This document shows positions 25,486-33,653 of a DNA stretch of 37,500 bases, in pieces. Below the pieces are notes generated by a model. The model searched no databases. It had not been told where the DNA came from and worked only from the letters and a program-made list of their open reading frames with translations. Where the stretch lies: NCBI GenBank assembly GCA_945889645.1, contig CAMDCA010000012.1, forward strand, positions 1 through 37,500, in the 5' to 3' direction. The stretch is from Rhizobium sp. Q54. GTDB lineage: Bacteria; Pseudomonadota; Alphaproteobacteria; UBA2966; CAIVPW01. Within the stretch, counting starts at the first letter, position 1. Every line of letters starts with the position of its first letter. A program made the position numbers and the translations under genes.

Positions 25486-25527
25486 CCCTCTCCCGCGTAC
25501 GGCGGGGGAGGGCAGGGCGGGGGTGCG
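25486..25527. repeat. Dispersed GC-rich palindromic repeat, clear copy
   Basis: CCCTCTCCCGC, short loop, GGCGGGGGAGGG, then tail CAGGGCGGGGGTGCGG. Same layout as the copies at 18690 and 35552. Confidence 0.75.
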
Positions 25528-25690
25528 GAACAAGACCCCCCTGCCTCTGCATAGGCGCCGCCGAACGCGACCAGCGGGGCGCACTGTGCCCGCGATCTGG
25601 TCGGCGCTTCGATCATCGCGCAGGCTTGGCGGACCGCTCCCGTACAAAACCGGCCAAGAAAACGGATAATTATGCGGCCAGAGTATGCCG

Positions 25691-25718
25691 TTGCTAGGGT
25701 CTAATTGGTTGATATATA
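25691..25718 (+). promoter_or_regulatory. Candidate promoter of fic, giving a near-leaderless message
   Basis: TTGCTA (25691-25696), 16-bp spacer, TATATA (25713-25718). Transcription would start at about 25725-25726, the A of the first ATG. No ribosome site is seen before that ATG. Confidence 0.5.
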
Positions 25719-25725
25719 GTGAGTT

Positions 25726-26961
25726 ATGAACGCTTCAAAAGCGGACATAGAACCGGACATTGAACCGGTCAAGGATCGCGGTGAGTCCACCGGACTTATG
25801 GAGCCGTTGCTGATTGGCGAAGGTTCGGGCCACCGCGCCTCCCTGGCCGACTTGGCGCTGGAACTCGCGCAAAAGAGCACCGGCTTTCGCCGCTCCTTAC
25901 CTGCGGGCCTGACTGGCTCGCTCGCCGATCTCGTGCGGGCGATGAACTGCTACTACAGCAATCTGATCGAAGGCCACCACACACACCCGATCGATATCGA
26001 ACGGGCCAGGAAGGGCGACTACAGCAACGCCGCTACCAAACGCGATCTGCAGCGCGAGGCCGAGGCCCATATCGCGGTGCAGGAATGGATCGATGCTGGC
26101 GGTTTGAGGGACAGAACCACAACCGCCGCCGCGATCCGCGAAATCCACCAACACTTTTGCGAGCAATTGCCCGACGATCTGCTGTGGGTCGAAGACCCCG
26201 CGACCAAGAAAAAGGCCAAAGTCGTTCCGGGCGAACTGCGCCGCAGGGACGTTGCGGTCAGCCGGCACATCCCCGTCAGTGCCCCAGCGGTGCCACGCTT
26301 CCTGCAACGCTTCGAGGAGGCCTACAGCAGGCTAGGAAAGGCCGAGATCATTCTCGCGGCCGCTGCTGCGCATCACAGGCTCGCGTGGATTCACCCGTTT
26401 CTAGACGGGAACGGGCGTGTCGCCAGACTGATGTCGCATGCCACCCTGCTGGAAGCACTCGACACCGGTGCCTTGTGGTCAATTGCGCGGGGCCTGGCCC
26501 GTAGCGTTGACGCCTACAAGGCCCATCTTGCCGCGTGCGACCAGCCACGCCGCAACGATCTCGACGGCCGGGGAAACCTGAGTGAAGAAAACCTGGTCGA
26601 GTTCACCAGGTACTTCCTGAGCACATGCCTCGATCAGGTCACCTTCATGGAAGGGCTCATGCAGCCCGATCGGCTGCGCGCACGCATTCTCCTCTGGGCG
26701 GAGGAAGAAATCCGCCTCGACAAGCTGCCGCCGAAAGCAGGCGCGATTCTCGAAGCGGTCTTGTATCGCGGCGAACTCCCGCGCGCCGATACAGCGGCAG
26801 TCGTCGGCACGGGGGAGCGTCAGGCGCGGCGCGTGGTGTCCGCGCTTGTCGATCGCGGAGTCCTTGTGGCCGAAAGTTCGCGCGCGCCCCTAAGGCTCGC
26901 TTTTCCCGCCACGCTAGCGTCACGCTGGATGCCGGGGCTATTTCCAGACAACGCATCTTAA
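25726..26961 (+). CDS. Fic-family (AMP-transferase) protein, class II
   Basis: A 411-residue protein. The Fic active site IHPFLDGNGRVARL carries the full HPFxxGNGR motif at 223-231, so it should transfer AMP (or another nucleotide part) to hydroxyl groups of target proteins. The N-terminal helix has SNLIEG at 78-83, the (S/T)xxxE(G/N) inhibitory motif of class II Fic proteins, so it is self-inhibited by Glu82. The C-terminus (GAILEAVLYRGELPRADTAAVVGTGERQARRVVSALVDRGVLV) is a winged helix. ATG 25726 is the first start; MEPLLIGEGSGHR from ATG 25798 is closer to the usual family start. No antitoxin gene is adjacent. Lower G+C at its start hints at transfer. Confidence 0.92.
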   Translation: MNASKADIEPDIEPVKDRGESTGLMEPLLIGEGSGHRASLADLALELAQKSTGFRRSLPAGLTGSLADLVRAMNCYYSNLIEGHHTHPIDIERARKGDYSNAATKRDLQREAEAHIAVQEWIDAGGLRDRTTTAAAIREIHQHFCEQLPDDLLWVEDPATKKKAKVVPGELRRRDVAVSRHIPVSAPAVPRFLQRFEEAYSRLGKAEIILAAAAAHHRLAWIHPFLDGNGRVARLMSHATLLEALDTGALWSIARGLARSVDAYKAHLAACDQPRRNDLDGRGNLSEENLVEFTRYFLSTCLDQVTFMEGLMQPDRLRARILLWAEEEIRLDKLPPKAGAILEAVLYRGELPRADTAAVVGTGERQARRVVSALVDRGVLVAESSRAPLRLAFPATLASRWMPGLFPDNAS

Positions 26962-27223
26962 GATCGTTGCGGTGCCTGGCCTGCGCTCCGTGGCCCGCCC
27001 GATTGGGCGCAGCGGGCGCGGCGGATGATCTCGCGCCACGCCGTCTCGTCTTCCCAGCCCTCTTCCGCGTGGCGAGAAGAGGCCAAGAACCTTCTCACAG
27101 GCGAGCTAAGGCGACGCACTGCACTCGCGCTATCTGACGAAGCGACAAACCAATGCGGAAATCTAGAATCAGGACCCAAAACGCAAGGAGCGACGGCAAT
27201 GGATCGGTGCTTCAACGGCCGCG
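26962..27223. other. Gap between convergent fic and ABC exporter genes
   Basis: 262 bp. The reverse strand can be read as a frame ending RRFLASSRHAEEGWEDETAWREII..., with a coding-like helix, but it has no good start or family match and is left unassigned. A gene remnant is possible. Confidence 0.3.
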
Positions 27224-29014
27224 CTACCGCTCCGCCGCGCCGCCCGTCTGTACCCGCCACTGCGCGGCATATGCACCGCCGCGCGCCACCAACTCTGCGT
27301 GCGTGCCGCGCTCAATGACGCGGCCCTGGTCCAGCACCGCGATCTGGTCGGCGTCCACGATGGTCGACAGCCGGTGCGCGATCATGATCACCGTGCGGCC
27401 GTGGGCGATCTTTTCCAGCGAGCGCTGGATGGCGGCTTCGGTCTCGTTGTCCACCGCGCTGGTCGCCTCATCCAGCACCAGGATCGCCGGGTCTTTCAGC
27501 AGGGCGCGCGCTAACGCCAGGCGCTGGCGCTGTCCGCCCGACAGTCGCACGCCGCGTTCGCCCACGGCGGTGTCGATCTTCTGCGGCAGGCGTTCGATGA
27601 ACTCCCACGCCTCCGCCGCTTGTGCGGCGGCGATCACCTCGGCCTCGCTGGCGTCCGGGCGGCCGTACTGGATGTTCTCGCGCACGCTGCCCTCGAACAG
27701 GAACACGTCCTGGCTCACCAGCGCGATGGCGCCGCGCAGGTCGGCGAGCTTGAGGTCGCGGATGTCGATGCCGTCCACCGTGATCCGTCCACCCATCGGC
27801 TGGTAGTAGCGCAGGATCAGCTTGATGAGCGTGGACTTGCCCGCGCCGGTCGCACCGACCAAAGCCAGCGTGCTGCCGGCCGGCACATCGAGCGAGACAT
27901 TCTCGACCGCGCCTTGGGTGTTGTTGCCGTAGCGGAACGACAAGTCTTCGATGCGCACCGCACCGCGAATCGGGCGGGGCAGGGTGCGCGTTCCCGAATC
28001 CTGCACACCGATCGGCATGGCGATCAGATCCAGGATGCGCTGCGTGCTCGCCATGGCGCGGGCGTACAGGTCGATGATCTGCGCCATGCCGGTCAGCGGC
28101 CACAGCAGGCGCTGGGTCAGGAACACCAGCACGCCGTAGGCGCCGACGTTCATCCTGCCGTCCAACGTCTGCAGTCCGCCCACCACCAGGGTGAACAGAA
28201 ATCCGGTCAGGATCGCCATGCGCACCACCGGAATGAACGCCGAGCTGACCGCGATGGCGCGCCGGTTGGCCTCGACGTACGCCTCGCTTTCGATGCGCAT
28301 GCGCTCGCTCTCGCGCGCCTCGGCCGTGAAGCTCTTGATGGTCGCCATGCCGGCGAGGTTGTTGGTCAGGCGGGTGGCGATGCCGCCGACCTGGGCGCGC
28401 ACGGTCATATAAAGCGGCGCCGCCTGGCGCTCGAACAGGAACGCCCCCCAGATCACCACCGGCACCGGCGTGAAGGCCAGGAATGCCACCAGCGGCGAGA
28501 TGACGAAGAACACGGCGCCGATGGCGACCACCGACACCAAGATCTGGATCATCCCGTTGGCGCCGCCGTCGAGGAACCGTTCGAGCTGATTCACGTCGTC
28601 GTTCATGATCGCCACCAATTCGCCGGACGAACGCGAGTCGAAGAACGCCATGTCGAGCTTCTGCACGTAGTCGTAAGAATCGGTGCGCAGGTTGGCTTGC
28701 AGCCGCTGCGCCAGGTTGCGCCACATCAGCTGGTAGCCGTACTCGGCCGCCGACTCGCCGACCCAGATGAAGAAGGTCAGAACCGCCAGGACATAGATCT
28801 GCGATTCCGGTGTGATGAATCCGAAGCGCGCGACAAAGCTCGCCTCGCGGTTCACCACCACATCGATGGCGATGCCGATCAAGATTTCCGGCGCGATGTC
28901 GAACAGCTTGTTGGCTACGGAAAGCGCCGTCGCCGCCCAGACGCGCCCGCGATAGGCGCGTGCGTAGGTCAACAGGCGCATCAAGGCGCCGAAGCTCGAA
29001 CTGGTTCCGGACAT
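27224..29014 (-). CDS. ABC exporter, fused membrane and ATPase domains
   Basis: A 596-residue half-transporter that should dimerise in the inner membrane. Residues ~1-310 hold six helices (YVLAVLTFFIWVGESAAEYGY; QLMWRNLAQRLQANLRTDSYDYVQKLDMAFFD is the first coupling region). The ATPase has Walker A GATGAGKSTLIK, Q-loop LVSQDVFLFEGSVRENI, signature LSGGQRQRLALARALL, Walker B ILVLDEATSAVD and His-loop IAHRLSTI, all intact. It is of the MsbA/lipid- or drug-exporter type; the substrate is unknown. It lies 90 bp downstream of chrR on the same strand, so read-through from the rpoE promoter is possible. Confidence 0.94.
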   Translation of the reverse strand: MSGTSSSFGALMRLLTYARAYRGRVWAATALSVANKLFDIAPEILIGIAIDVVVNREASFVARFGFITPESQIYVLAVLTFFIWVGESAAEYGYQLMWRNLAQRLQANLRTDSYDYVQKLDMAFFDSRSSGELVAIMNDDVNQLERFLDGGANGMIQILVSVVAIGAVFFVISPLVAFLAFTPVPVVIWGAFLFERQAAPLYMTVRAQVGGIATRLTNNLAGMATIKSFTAEARESERMRIESEAYVEANRRAIAVSSAFIPVVRMAILTGFLFTLVVGGLQTLDGRMNVGAYGVLVFLTQRLLWPLTGMAQIIDLYARAMASTQRILDLIAMPIGVQDSGTRTLPRPIRGAVRIEDLSFRYGNNTQGAVENVSLDVPAGSTLALVGATGAGKSTLIKLILRYYQPMGGRITVDGIDIRDLKLADLRGAIALVSQDVFLFEGSVRENIQYGRPDASEAEVIAAAQAAEAWEFIERLPQKIDTAVGERGVRLSGGQRQRLALARALLKDPAILVLDEATSAVDNETEAAIQRSLEKIAHGRTVIMIAHRLSTIVDADQIAVLDQGRVIERGTHAELVARGGAYAAQWRVQTGGAAER

Positions 29015-29104
29015 GGACGTCGCCTCTTCGGTCGCGGCCGCGGCGAGGGCGGCGTTTTAGCGCGTCACCGTCCGTTGCACCAGGGCCGGCGTTGAGGAGG
29101 GCGA

Positions 29105-29752
29105 CTAGATCCCCAGCAAGGGCTGGATCAGCCGTATCGCGGCATTGCGAAACCGCAGGGGCGCGCGTGTCACCGCCAGCGCCAGGCATTCGCCGTCCCG
29201 GCTGACCACCGGTTGGTGTGTGACCGAATCATCCAAGTTCGCCACGTCGCCGCGCGCGAATACTCCGCACTCGTCTCGATAAGAGCCCGTGAGCACCAGC
29301 GTCAGTTCCTGCCCTTGATGCGAATGCACCGGAACGCGCGTCCCCGGCGACAGGCGGAACAGTCGGGCCGTCGCCGCTTTGGACGTCGTCAGCACCACTT
29401 GGCGCAATCCCGGCGCAATCCAACGCCAGCCACCGCGCGCCAGTTGGTCGCTCACATAGCCGCGCAACGGCTGCGTCAGCGCGGTGTTGGCGCCTGCATC
29501 AGCCTTCGGCACGGAACTCTCATCGGCTTGCATGCCGATGCGATCGAGCACCTTGGCCAGGCTGCTGATCGACATCGCCTCCGGCTCGCCGCTCTCCAGC
29601 AGCGCGCCGCCCAGGTTCTCGGCCTCGGCCACCGTCGAGCGGCACGCCGGGCACAGGGCGATGTGGCTCGCGACCAGGATTGAGCTTGCCTCGTCGAGTC
29701 CGCCCGCGGCGTAATCGAGCAGCAGGTCTTGGCTGGTGTGATGCTGAATCAT
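29105..29752 (-). CDS. chrR: ChrR-type zinc anti-sigma factor with cupin domain
   Basis: A 215-residue anti-sigma factor. The N-terminal zinc-binding part has IQHHTSQDLLLDYAAGGLDEASSILVASHIALCPACRSTV with the His and CPAC ligands (residues about 4-38). The C-terminal cupin has RLSPGTRVPVHSHQGQELTLVLTGSYRDE and GDVANLDDSVTHQP, with His and Glu metal ligands. In Rhodobacter sphaeroides, ChrR holds RpoE until singlet oxygen or peroxide triggers release. Its ATG overlaps the sigma gene stop (ATGA). Confidence 0.95.
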   Translation of the reverse strand: MIQHHTSQDLLLDYAAGGLDEASSILVASHIALCPACRSTVAEAENLGGALLESGEPEAMSISSLAKVLDRIGMQADESSVPKADAGANTALTQPLRGYVSDQLARGGWRWIAPGLRQVVLTTSKAATARLFRLSPGTRVPVHSHQGQELTLVLTGSYRDECGVFARGDVANLDDSVTHQPVVSRDGECLALAVTRAPLRFRNAAIRLIQPLLGI

Positions 29753-30318
29753 TCCTTCACGCCGCGCAGCGCTTCGCGCAACCGGCCGAAGGCCAGGCGC
29801 AGGCGCGATTTGACGGTGCCGAGCGGCAGGCCGAGTTCGTGCGCGATATCTCCGTGCGCCTTGTGCAAGAAGAACGACATGCGCACCACCAAGGCTTGGT
29901 CCGCCGGAAGCGACGTCACTGCGTCCTGAACGCGCGCGGCGCGCGTGCCGACGTCAATCGATTCGTCCGGACCGGGTTCCGAATCGCGCACCAGGGCGGG
30001 GTCGTCGGGATCGAACTCCGGCCGGTTCTCGCGCCGGAACGCGTCGATCTGGGTGTTGCGGGCGATGGCGTAAATCCAGGTCGCCGCCGACGCCTTCGCC
30101 GCGTCGAAATGCGTCGCCTTGTTCCACACCTTGAGCATCACCTCTTGAGACAGGTCGTCGGCCGCCGCCGCGTCGGCCCCCTGGCGGCGCAGGTAGCCTT
30201 TGACCCGCGGCGCAAAGTGTCGGAACAGGGCAAGAAACGCGGCGCGGTCTTGCCGCTCGGCGACCGCGCGCAACAACGCCTCCGGTGAATCAACGCCCGC
30301 GGACGCGATTCTCGGCAT
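29749..30318 (-). CDS. rpoE: ECF11-type sigma factor, RpoE of the RpoE-ChrR pair
   Basis: A 189-residue sigma factor. Region 2 is ADDLSQEVMLKVWNKATHFDAAKASAATWIYAIARNTQIDAFRRENRPEFDPDDP. Region 4 is AVTSLPADQALVVRMSFFLHKAHGDIAHELGLPLGTVKSRLRLAFGRLREAL. The DPDDP linker stretch and the ChrR partner identify the ECF11 group, which answers singlet oxygen and organic peroxide. ATG 30318 fits the family N-terminus; the longer frame to 30402 reaches the promoter's predicted start site. The message should begin near 30402, from a promoter that matches the one facing cfa. Confidence 0.94.
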   Translation of the reverse strand: MPRIASAGVDSPEALLRAVAERQDRAAFLALFRHFAPRVKGYLRRQGADAAAADDLSQEVMLKVWNKATHFDAAKASAATWIYAIARNTQIDAFRRENRPEFDPDDPALVRDSEPGPDESIDVGTRAARVQDAVTSLPADQALVVRMSFFLHKAHGDIAHELGLPLGTVKSRLRLAFGRLREALRGVKE

Positions 30319-30408
30319 CACGGCAAAATGGGGGGCGCGCCGAGGCCTAGCGGGCCCCGGACGGGGGAGAAGGGAGCCGATCGGCAGGGCTTCATCGCGC
30401 ACACCCTG

Positions 30409-30436
30409 GATACGCGCGCTCCGCCGCCTTGGATCA
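30409..30436 (-). promoter_or_regulatory. Predicted RpoE (ECF11) promoter of rpoE-chrR
   Basis: Reverse strand TGATCC (30436-30431), 16 bp, CGTATC (30414-30409). TGATCC is the -35 known for R. sphaeroides RpoE; an identical pair with identical spacing faces cfa. Leader of about 85 nt. Confidence 0.8.
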
Positions 30437-30479
30437 CCAAGATGATTTTCGTGCTCACGGGCCGATCCTAGCGTGGCGG

Positions 30480-30507
30480 TGATCCAAGGTGTTGGCCGAG
30501 GCGTATC
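30480..30507 (+). promoter_or_regulatory. Predicted RpoE (ECF11) promoter of cfa
   Basis: TGATCC (30480-30485), 16 bp, CGTATC (30502-30507). The surrounding bases GGTGATCCAAGG and GCGTATC are shared with the opposite promoter. The start site would fall at about 30513-30515, on the cfa ATG itself. Confidence 0.8.
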
Positions 30508-30513
30508 TGGTGC

Positions 30514-31731
30514 ATGGCTCCCATCACTTTCCTATTTCCGCTCGCCCGCCTGTTCCTCCCCAGCGCCACGTCGCCGCGGGTGCCGGCGCTGCTGCAGAGC
30601 GAGTTGCGCCGCGGCAGCCTGACGCTGGAATGGCCCGACGGCGCGCAGATGCGGGTCGACACCGGCGAGCCCGGACCGGCCGCCCACGTCGCGGTGCGGC
30701 GCCTACGTGCGCTCGCCCGGCTGCTGACCGGCGGCGGCATCGGCTTCGCCGAGGCCTACGTGGACGGCGACTGGGACAGCGACGACCCCGCCGCCGTGGT
30801 CGAGCTCGCCGCCTGCAATCGCAAGGCGATGACCGGCGCGTTCGTCGGCAGCCTGCTGTCGCGCATCGCTACCCGCCTGCGCCACCTCCGCAACAGCAAC
30901 ACGCGGTCGGGCAGCCGGCGCAACATCGGCGCCCACTACGACCTCGGCAACGACTTCTACGCGCTGTGGCTCGACGCCGGCATGACGTACTCCGCTGCCG
31001 TCTACACCGACGCGGCCAGCACGCTGGAAGCGGCCCACGACGAGAAATGTCGCCGCATGTTCGAACTGCTCGACGCCCGCCCGGGCCAGCATGTGCTGGA
31101 GATCGGCTGCGGCTGGGGCGGCTTCGCCTGCTATGCGGCGCACCGCGGAGTGCGCGTCACCGGCGTCACGCTGTCGGCCGAGCAGTACGAGTTTGCCCAG
31201 GCCCGGGTCACCGCAGAGCGCCTGCGCGGCCGGGTCGAGATTCTACGTGCCGACTACCGCGATCTGACCGGCACGTTCGACCACATCGTGTCGATCGAGA
31301 TGATCGAAGCGGTCGGCGCCGCCTATTGGCCGGTCTATTTCCGCCGCCTGTCCGAGCTGCTGGCGCCGGGTGGCCGCGTCGCGCTGCAGGCCATCACCAT
31401 CGACGACGCCTTGTTCGACGAGTACTGCCGCGATCCCGACTTCATCCAGACCCACATCTTTCCCGGCGGCATGCTGCTGTCGCCATCCAAGCTCGCTGAG
31501 CACGCATCCAAGGCCGGCTTCCGCGTCGCCGCCAGCGCGCGCTACGGCGAGCACTACGCGCGCACCGTGTCGGCATGGCGCGAACGCTTCGCCGCCGCCT
31601 GGCCGCGCATCGAGCAGTTGGGGTTCGAAGAACGCTTCCGCCGCCTGTGGTCGTTCTACCTCGCCTACTGCGAGGGCGGCTTCCGCTCGGGCGCCATCGA
31701 CCTGCACCAGGTCGCGCTGACCAAGACCTAG
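30514..31731 (+). CDS. cfa: Cyclopropane-fatty-acyl-phospholipid synthase family protein
   Basis: A 405-residue SAM-dependent methyltransferase that adds methylene or methyl groups to unsaturated acyl chains of membrane lipids. Marks: the N-terminal GGIGFAEAYVDGDWDSDDPAAVVEL; SRRNIGAHYDLGNDFYALWLDAGMTYSAAVY (substrate loop); SAM motif VLEIGCGWGGFACYAAHRG; SIEMIEAVG; and FIQTHIFPGGMLLSP. It is divergent from rpoE-chrR with a matching RpoE promoter; CfaA is a known member of the RpoE response in R. sphaeroides. The ATG coincides with the predicted transcript start, so translation may be leaderless. Its stop is 4 bp from the convergent amine oxidase stop. Confidence 0.94.
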   Translation: MAPITFLFPLARLFLPSATSPRVPALLQSELRRGSLTLEWPDGAQMRVDTGEPGPAAHVAVRRLRALARLLTGGGIGFAEAYVDGDWDSDDPAAVVELAACNRKAMTGAFVGSLLSRIATRLRHLRNSNTRSGSRRNIGAHYDLGNDFYALWLDAGMTYSAAVYTDAASTLEAAHDEKCRRMFELLDARPGQHVLEIGCGWGGFACYAAHRGVRVTGVTLSAEQYEFAQARVTAERLRGRVEILRADYRDLTGTFDHIVSIEMIEAVGAAYWPVYFRRLSELLAPGGRVALQAITIDDALFDEYCRDPDFIQTHIFPGGMLLSPSKLAEHASKAGFRVAASARYGEHYARTVSAWRERFAAAWPRIEQLGFEERFRRLWSFYLAYCEGGFRSGAIDLHQVALTKT

Positions 31732-31735
31732 CGAC

Positions 31736-33652
31736 TCACTGCACCGCCGGATTGCGCGCGAAGAATCCGAACGGCACGAGGCTGAAGCGCACCTTGCGCG
31801 CGTTCAGCACCGGCCAGTCTTCCGGCGCCGGGATGTGGCGGAAGCCGACGGTGTACCACAGCACGACGTCGGTGCTGCGGATGGCCCGGTTGGCCGCCGT
31901 CCACTTGGGCAGCCCGTCGTTGGCGTTCTGGTTCGGGTACGGCCCGGCGGCAAAGCGCTCGTCGGCGCGGTACGGTGTCACCCACAAATGCTGCGCCGCG
32001 AATGCGCCGCGCGCCAGGCCCGGATCGCCGGGCGGCGCCAGCGGCACGATGTTCTCCGCCGGCTGCAGCACGTACGCCGTGCCGCGCGCGGCATTCGTCA
32101 CTCGCCACTGCACGGGTGCTTCGAGCGATATGCGCTGCGCCGCGTCGCGCTCGCGCTCGGCGACCTGTTCCTGCACGACCCACAGCGCGCGGCCGCCGGC
32201 ACCGGGGAACACCTCGGGCACCAGGCGCGCATTGACGAAGTCGTTGACCGGCCCGTCCACATCCATGTCGAGGCGGAAAGCAAAGAAGTGATCGTGCGCC
32301 GGCGCCACCAATCCCGGCGCCACCGTGCCGCCGTGATGGTCGTCGCGTCCTGGTTGGCCCGCCTCCTGCGGGACGGCGCGCACCGCGTCGATGCCGTTGG
32401 CGATGACCTCGGCGCCGATCTCGCCGCCGGCGCCGAACACCCAGTCCACCGTGTACGAGTAGATGCCGAGCTCGGCGGTCAGCCGCAGCACCAAGTCGAA
32501 GCGCGAGCGCCCGGCCTGCGCGTTGGTCAGCGCCTCGGCGTGGCGCCACAGCGGCTCCTGCGCGTCGCGCTCAAAGATGCACACGGCGTCGTCCAGCGTA
32601 GCCGGCGTGCCGTCGTCCGGCCACGCCACGATGGCATCGAGGAACCGCGCGCCGTCGGGACAGTCGAGCCCGCGCTGCAGCTTGGTGGCCAGGCGGCCAA
32701 AGCCGTATTCGCCCGCATCGAGGAACGTGCGCCAGTGCCACTCGGGGTCGGGGTCCATGTAGGGCACGAAGATCTCCGACAGCGCGCCGTCGTACAGCAC
32801 CAGCCGGTCGTTGAACTTCACCAGCGACACGATCGGCCCGACGCGCGGATCGAGCCGCCAGTGGAACGACCAGTCGCCCCAGCGCACCGTCTGGTCGGTG
32901 ATGTCGGCCTGGAACGTCCGGCTCTGCGAGCGCCGCGCCGCGTTGTCGTCGAACTCCGCCGGCGGCGGCACCGCGACCGCGCCGGCGTCGATGACGTTGA
33001 GCACGGTGGGCCCATCCAGGTCCACCAGCGCAGTGAGCCCAGTGATCGGGCGCGCGTACGGATTCACCACCGTGCCCGCCGGCTGAGTGCACTGCACCTG
33101 CACGACGCGGCGCGCTTCGTCGTTGAAGAACGTCCCGGCCGTGGAGGTCCAGCAGAACAGCCGCGTCCGATCGCGGATGCCGCGCGCCGTCAGCCCTTGG
33201 ATGAAGCGCGCGTCAGCCAGCACCGCGTCGCGCGCCTTGGTGTACTCCTCCGGCAGCAGCCCTGGCTGCACGCCCGGCACCTCGGTGCGCCGCGCGGCGC
33301 CGGTGGCCAACTCGATCGTCACCTCATATGTGCGCCGGTCCTCGCGCACCACCGCGAACGCACGGCGGGCGAGGGGCCCGGTGATCGGCTGCCCGGCGCG
33401 CCAGGCGAGGACGTCCGCCTTGGCGGGTTCGAGAACTTCGAGGCTGTGGATACGCGCCGCCGGAGTGAACCCGGCGCGCTGGATGGCGGCGACTGCGGCG
33501 CGGATCTCGGGCGCGCTCAGCGCGTCGAGCGGATGCGGCGCCGCGAATGAGGGCGCGGAGAAGAGCAGGAGAGCGGCGAGGGCCGCGAGTCGTACCCACC
33601 CCCACCCTAACCCTCCCCCATCAACGGGGGAGTTATCACTTTGACTCAGCAT
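31736..33652 (-). CDS. Copper amine oxidase homologue with altered cofactor-site context; 5' end disturbed by IS insertion
   Basis: 638 codons from the ATG at 33652. Copper amine oxidases convert primary amines to aldehydes, H2O2 and NH3 using a Tyr-derived TPQ cofactor. Copper ligands are present: HDH at 453-455 (PAHDHFFAFRLDMDVDG) and His606 (FRHIPAPEDWP). The catalytic base Asp312 (FLDAGEYGFG) follows IFVPYMDPD. The TPQ site, normally N-Y-D/E, reads LGIYSYTVDWVF (Ile397-Tyr398-Ser399): the Tyr remains but both neighbours differ. The signal peptide (WVRLAALAALLLFSAPSFA) has no start codon of its own; the first in-frame start is inside the IS inverted repeat, without a ribosome site. Expression after the insertion is doubtful. 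Confidence 0.85.
   Translation of the reverse strand: MLSQSDNSPVDGGGLGWGWVRLAALAALLLFSAPSFAAPHPLDALSAPEIRAAVAAIQRAGFTPAARIHSLEVLEPAKADVLAWRAGQPITGPLARRAFAVVREDRRTYEVTIELATGAARRTEVPGVQPGLLPEEYTKARDAVLADARFIQGLTARGIRDRTRLFCWTSTAGTFFNDEARRVVQVQCTQPAGTVVNPYARPITGLTALVDLDGPTVLNVIDAGAVAVPPPAEFDDNAARRSQSRTFQADITDQTVRWGDWSFHWRLDPRVGPIVSLVKFNDRLVLYDGALSEIFVPYMDPDPEWHWRTFLDAGEYGFGRLATKLQRGLDCPDGARFLDAIVAWPDDGTPATLDDAVCIFERDAQEPLWRHAEALTNAQAGRSRFDLVLRLTAELGIYSYTVDWVFGAGGEIGAEVIANGIDAVRAVPQEAGQPGRDDHHGGTVAPGLVAPAHDHFFAFRLDMDVDGPVNDFVNARLVPEVFPGAGGRALWVVQEQVAERERDAAQRISLEAPVQWRVTNAARGTAYVLQPAENIVPLAPPGDPGLARGAFAAQHLWVTPYRADERFAAGPYPNQNANDGLPKWTAANRAIRSTDVVLWYTVGFRHIPAPEDWPVLNARKVRFSLVPFGFFARNPAVQ
33594..33627. 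repeat. Dispersed palindromic repeat, left part, split by the IS element
   Basis: CCCACCCCCACCCTAACCCTCCCC and then the loop ATCAAC. The matching arm GGGGAGGGG continues at 35501 on the far side of the element. Joining the two sides restores a full repeat like the one at 35552. Confidence 0.75.
33619..33627. repeat. Target-site duplication, left copy
   Basis: CATCAACGG directly before the element, repeated at 35492-35500 directly after it. Because of flanking G runs the true duplication may be 8 or 9 bp; 8 is usual for the IS1595 family. Confidence 0.75.
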
Positions 33653-33653
33653 G
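33628..33653. repeat. Left terminal inverted repeat
   Basis: Begins GGGAGTTATCACTTTGAC and ends CAGCATG. Read outward on the reverse strand it contains ATG CTG AGT CAA, the start codon now used by the amine oxidase frame. Confidence 0.9.

Larger units (their letters stand above)
25376..25725. other. Intergenic region between the divergent MFS and Fic genes
   Basis: 350 bp without a convincing gene. It holds one clear copy of the palindromic repeat (25486-25527) and, at its right end, an A+T-richer stretch with a promoter for fic. Short open frames here show no family features. Confidence 0.6.

Noticed and set aside
27468-29189. 573-codon minus-strand frame and the long plus-strand frame 27620-29095
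   Set aside because: Both are shadows of the ABC exporter gene, whose Walker and signature motifs are in the chosen frame.
31835-33550. 571-codon open frame on the plus strand
   Set aside because: Antisense to the amine oxidase, Arg/His/Ala-rich with no family motif; an effect of high G+C codon use.
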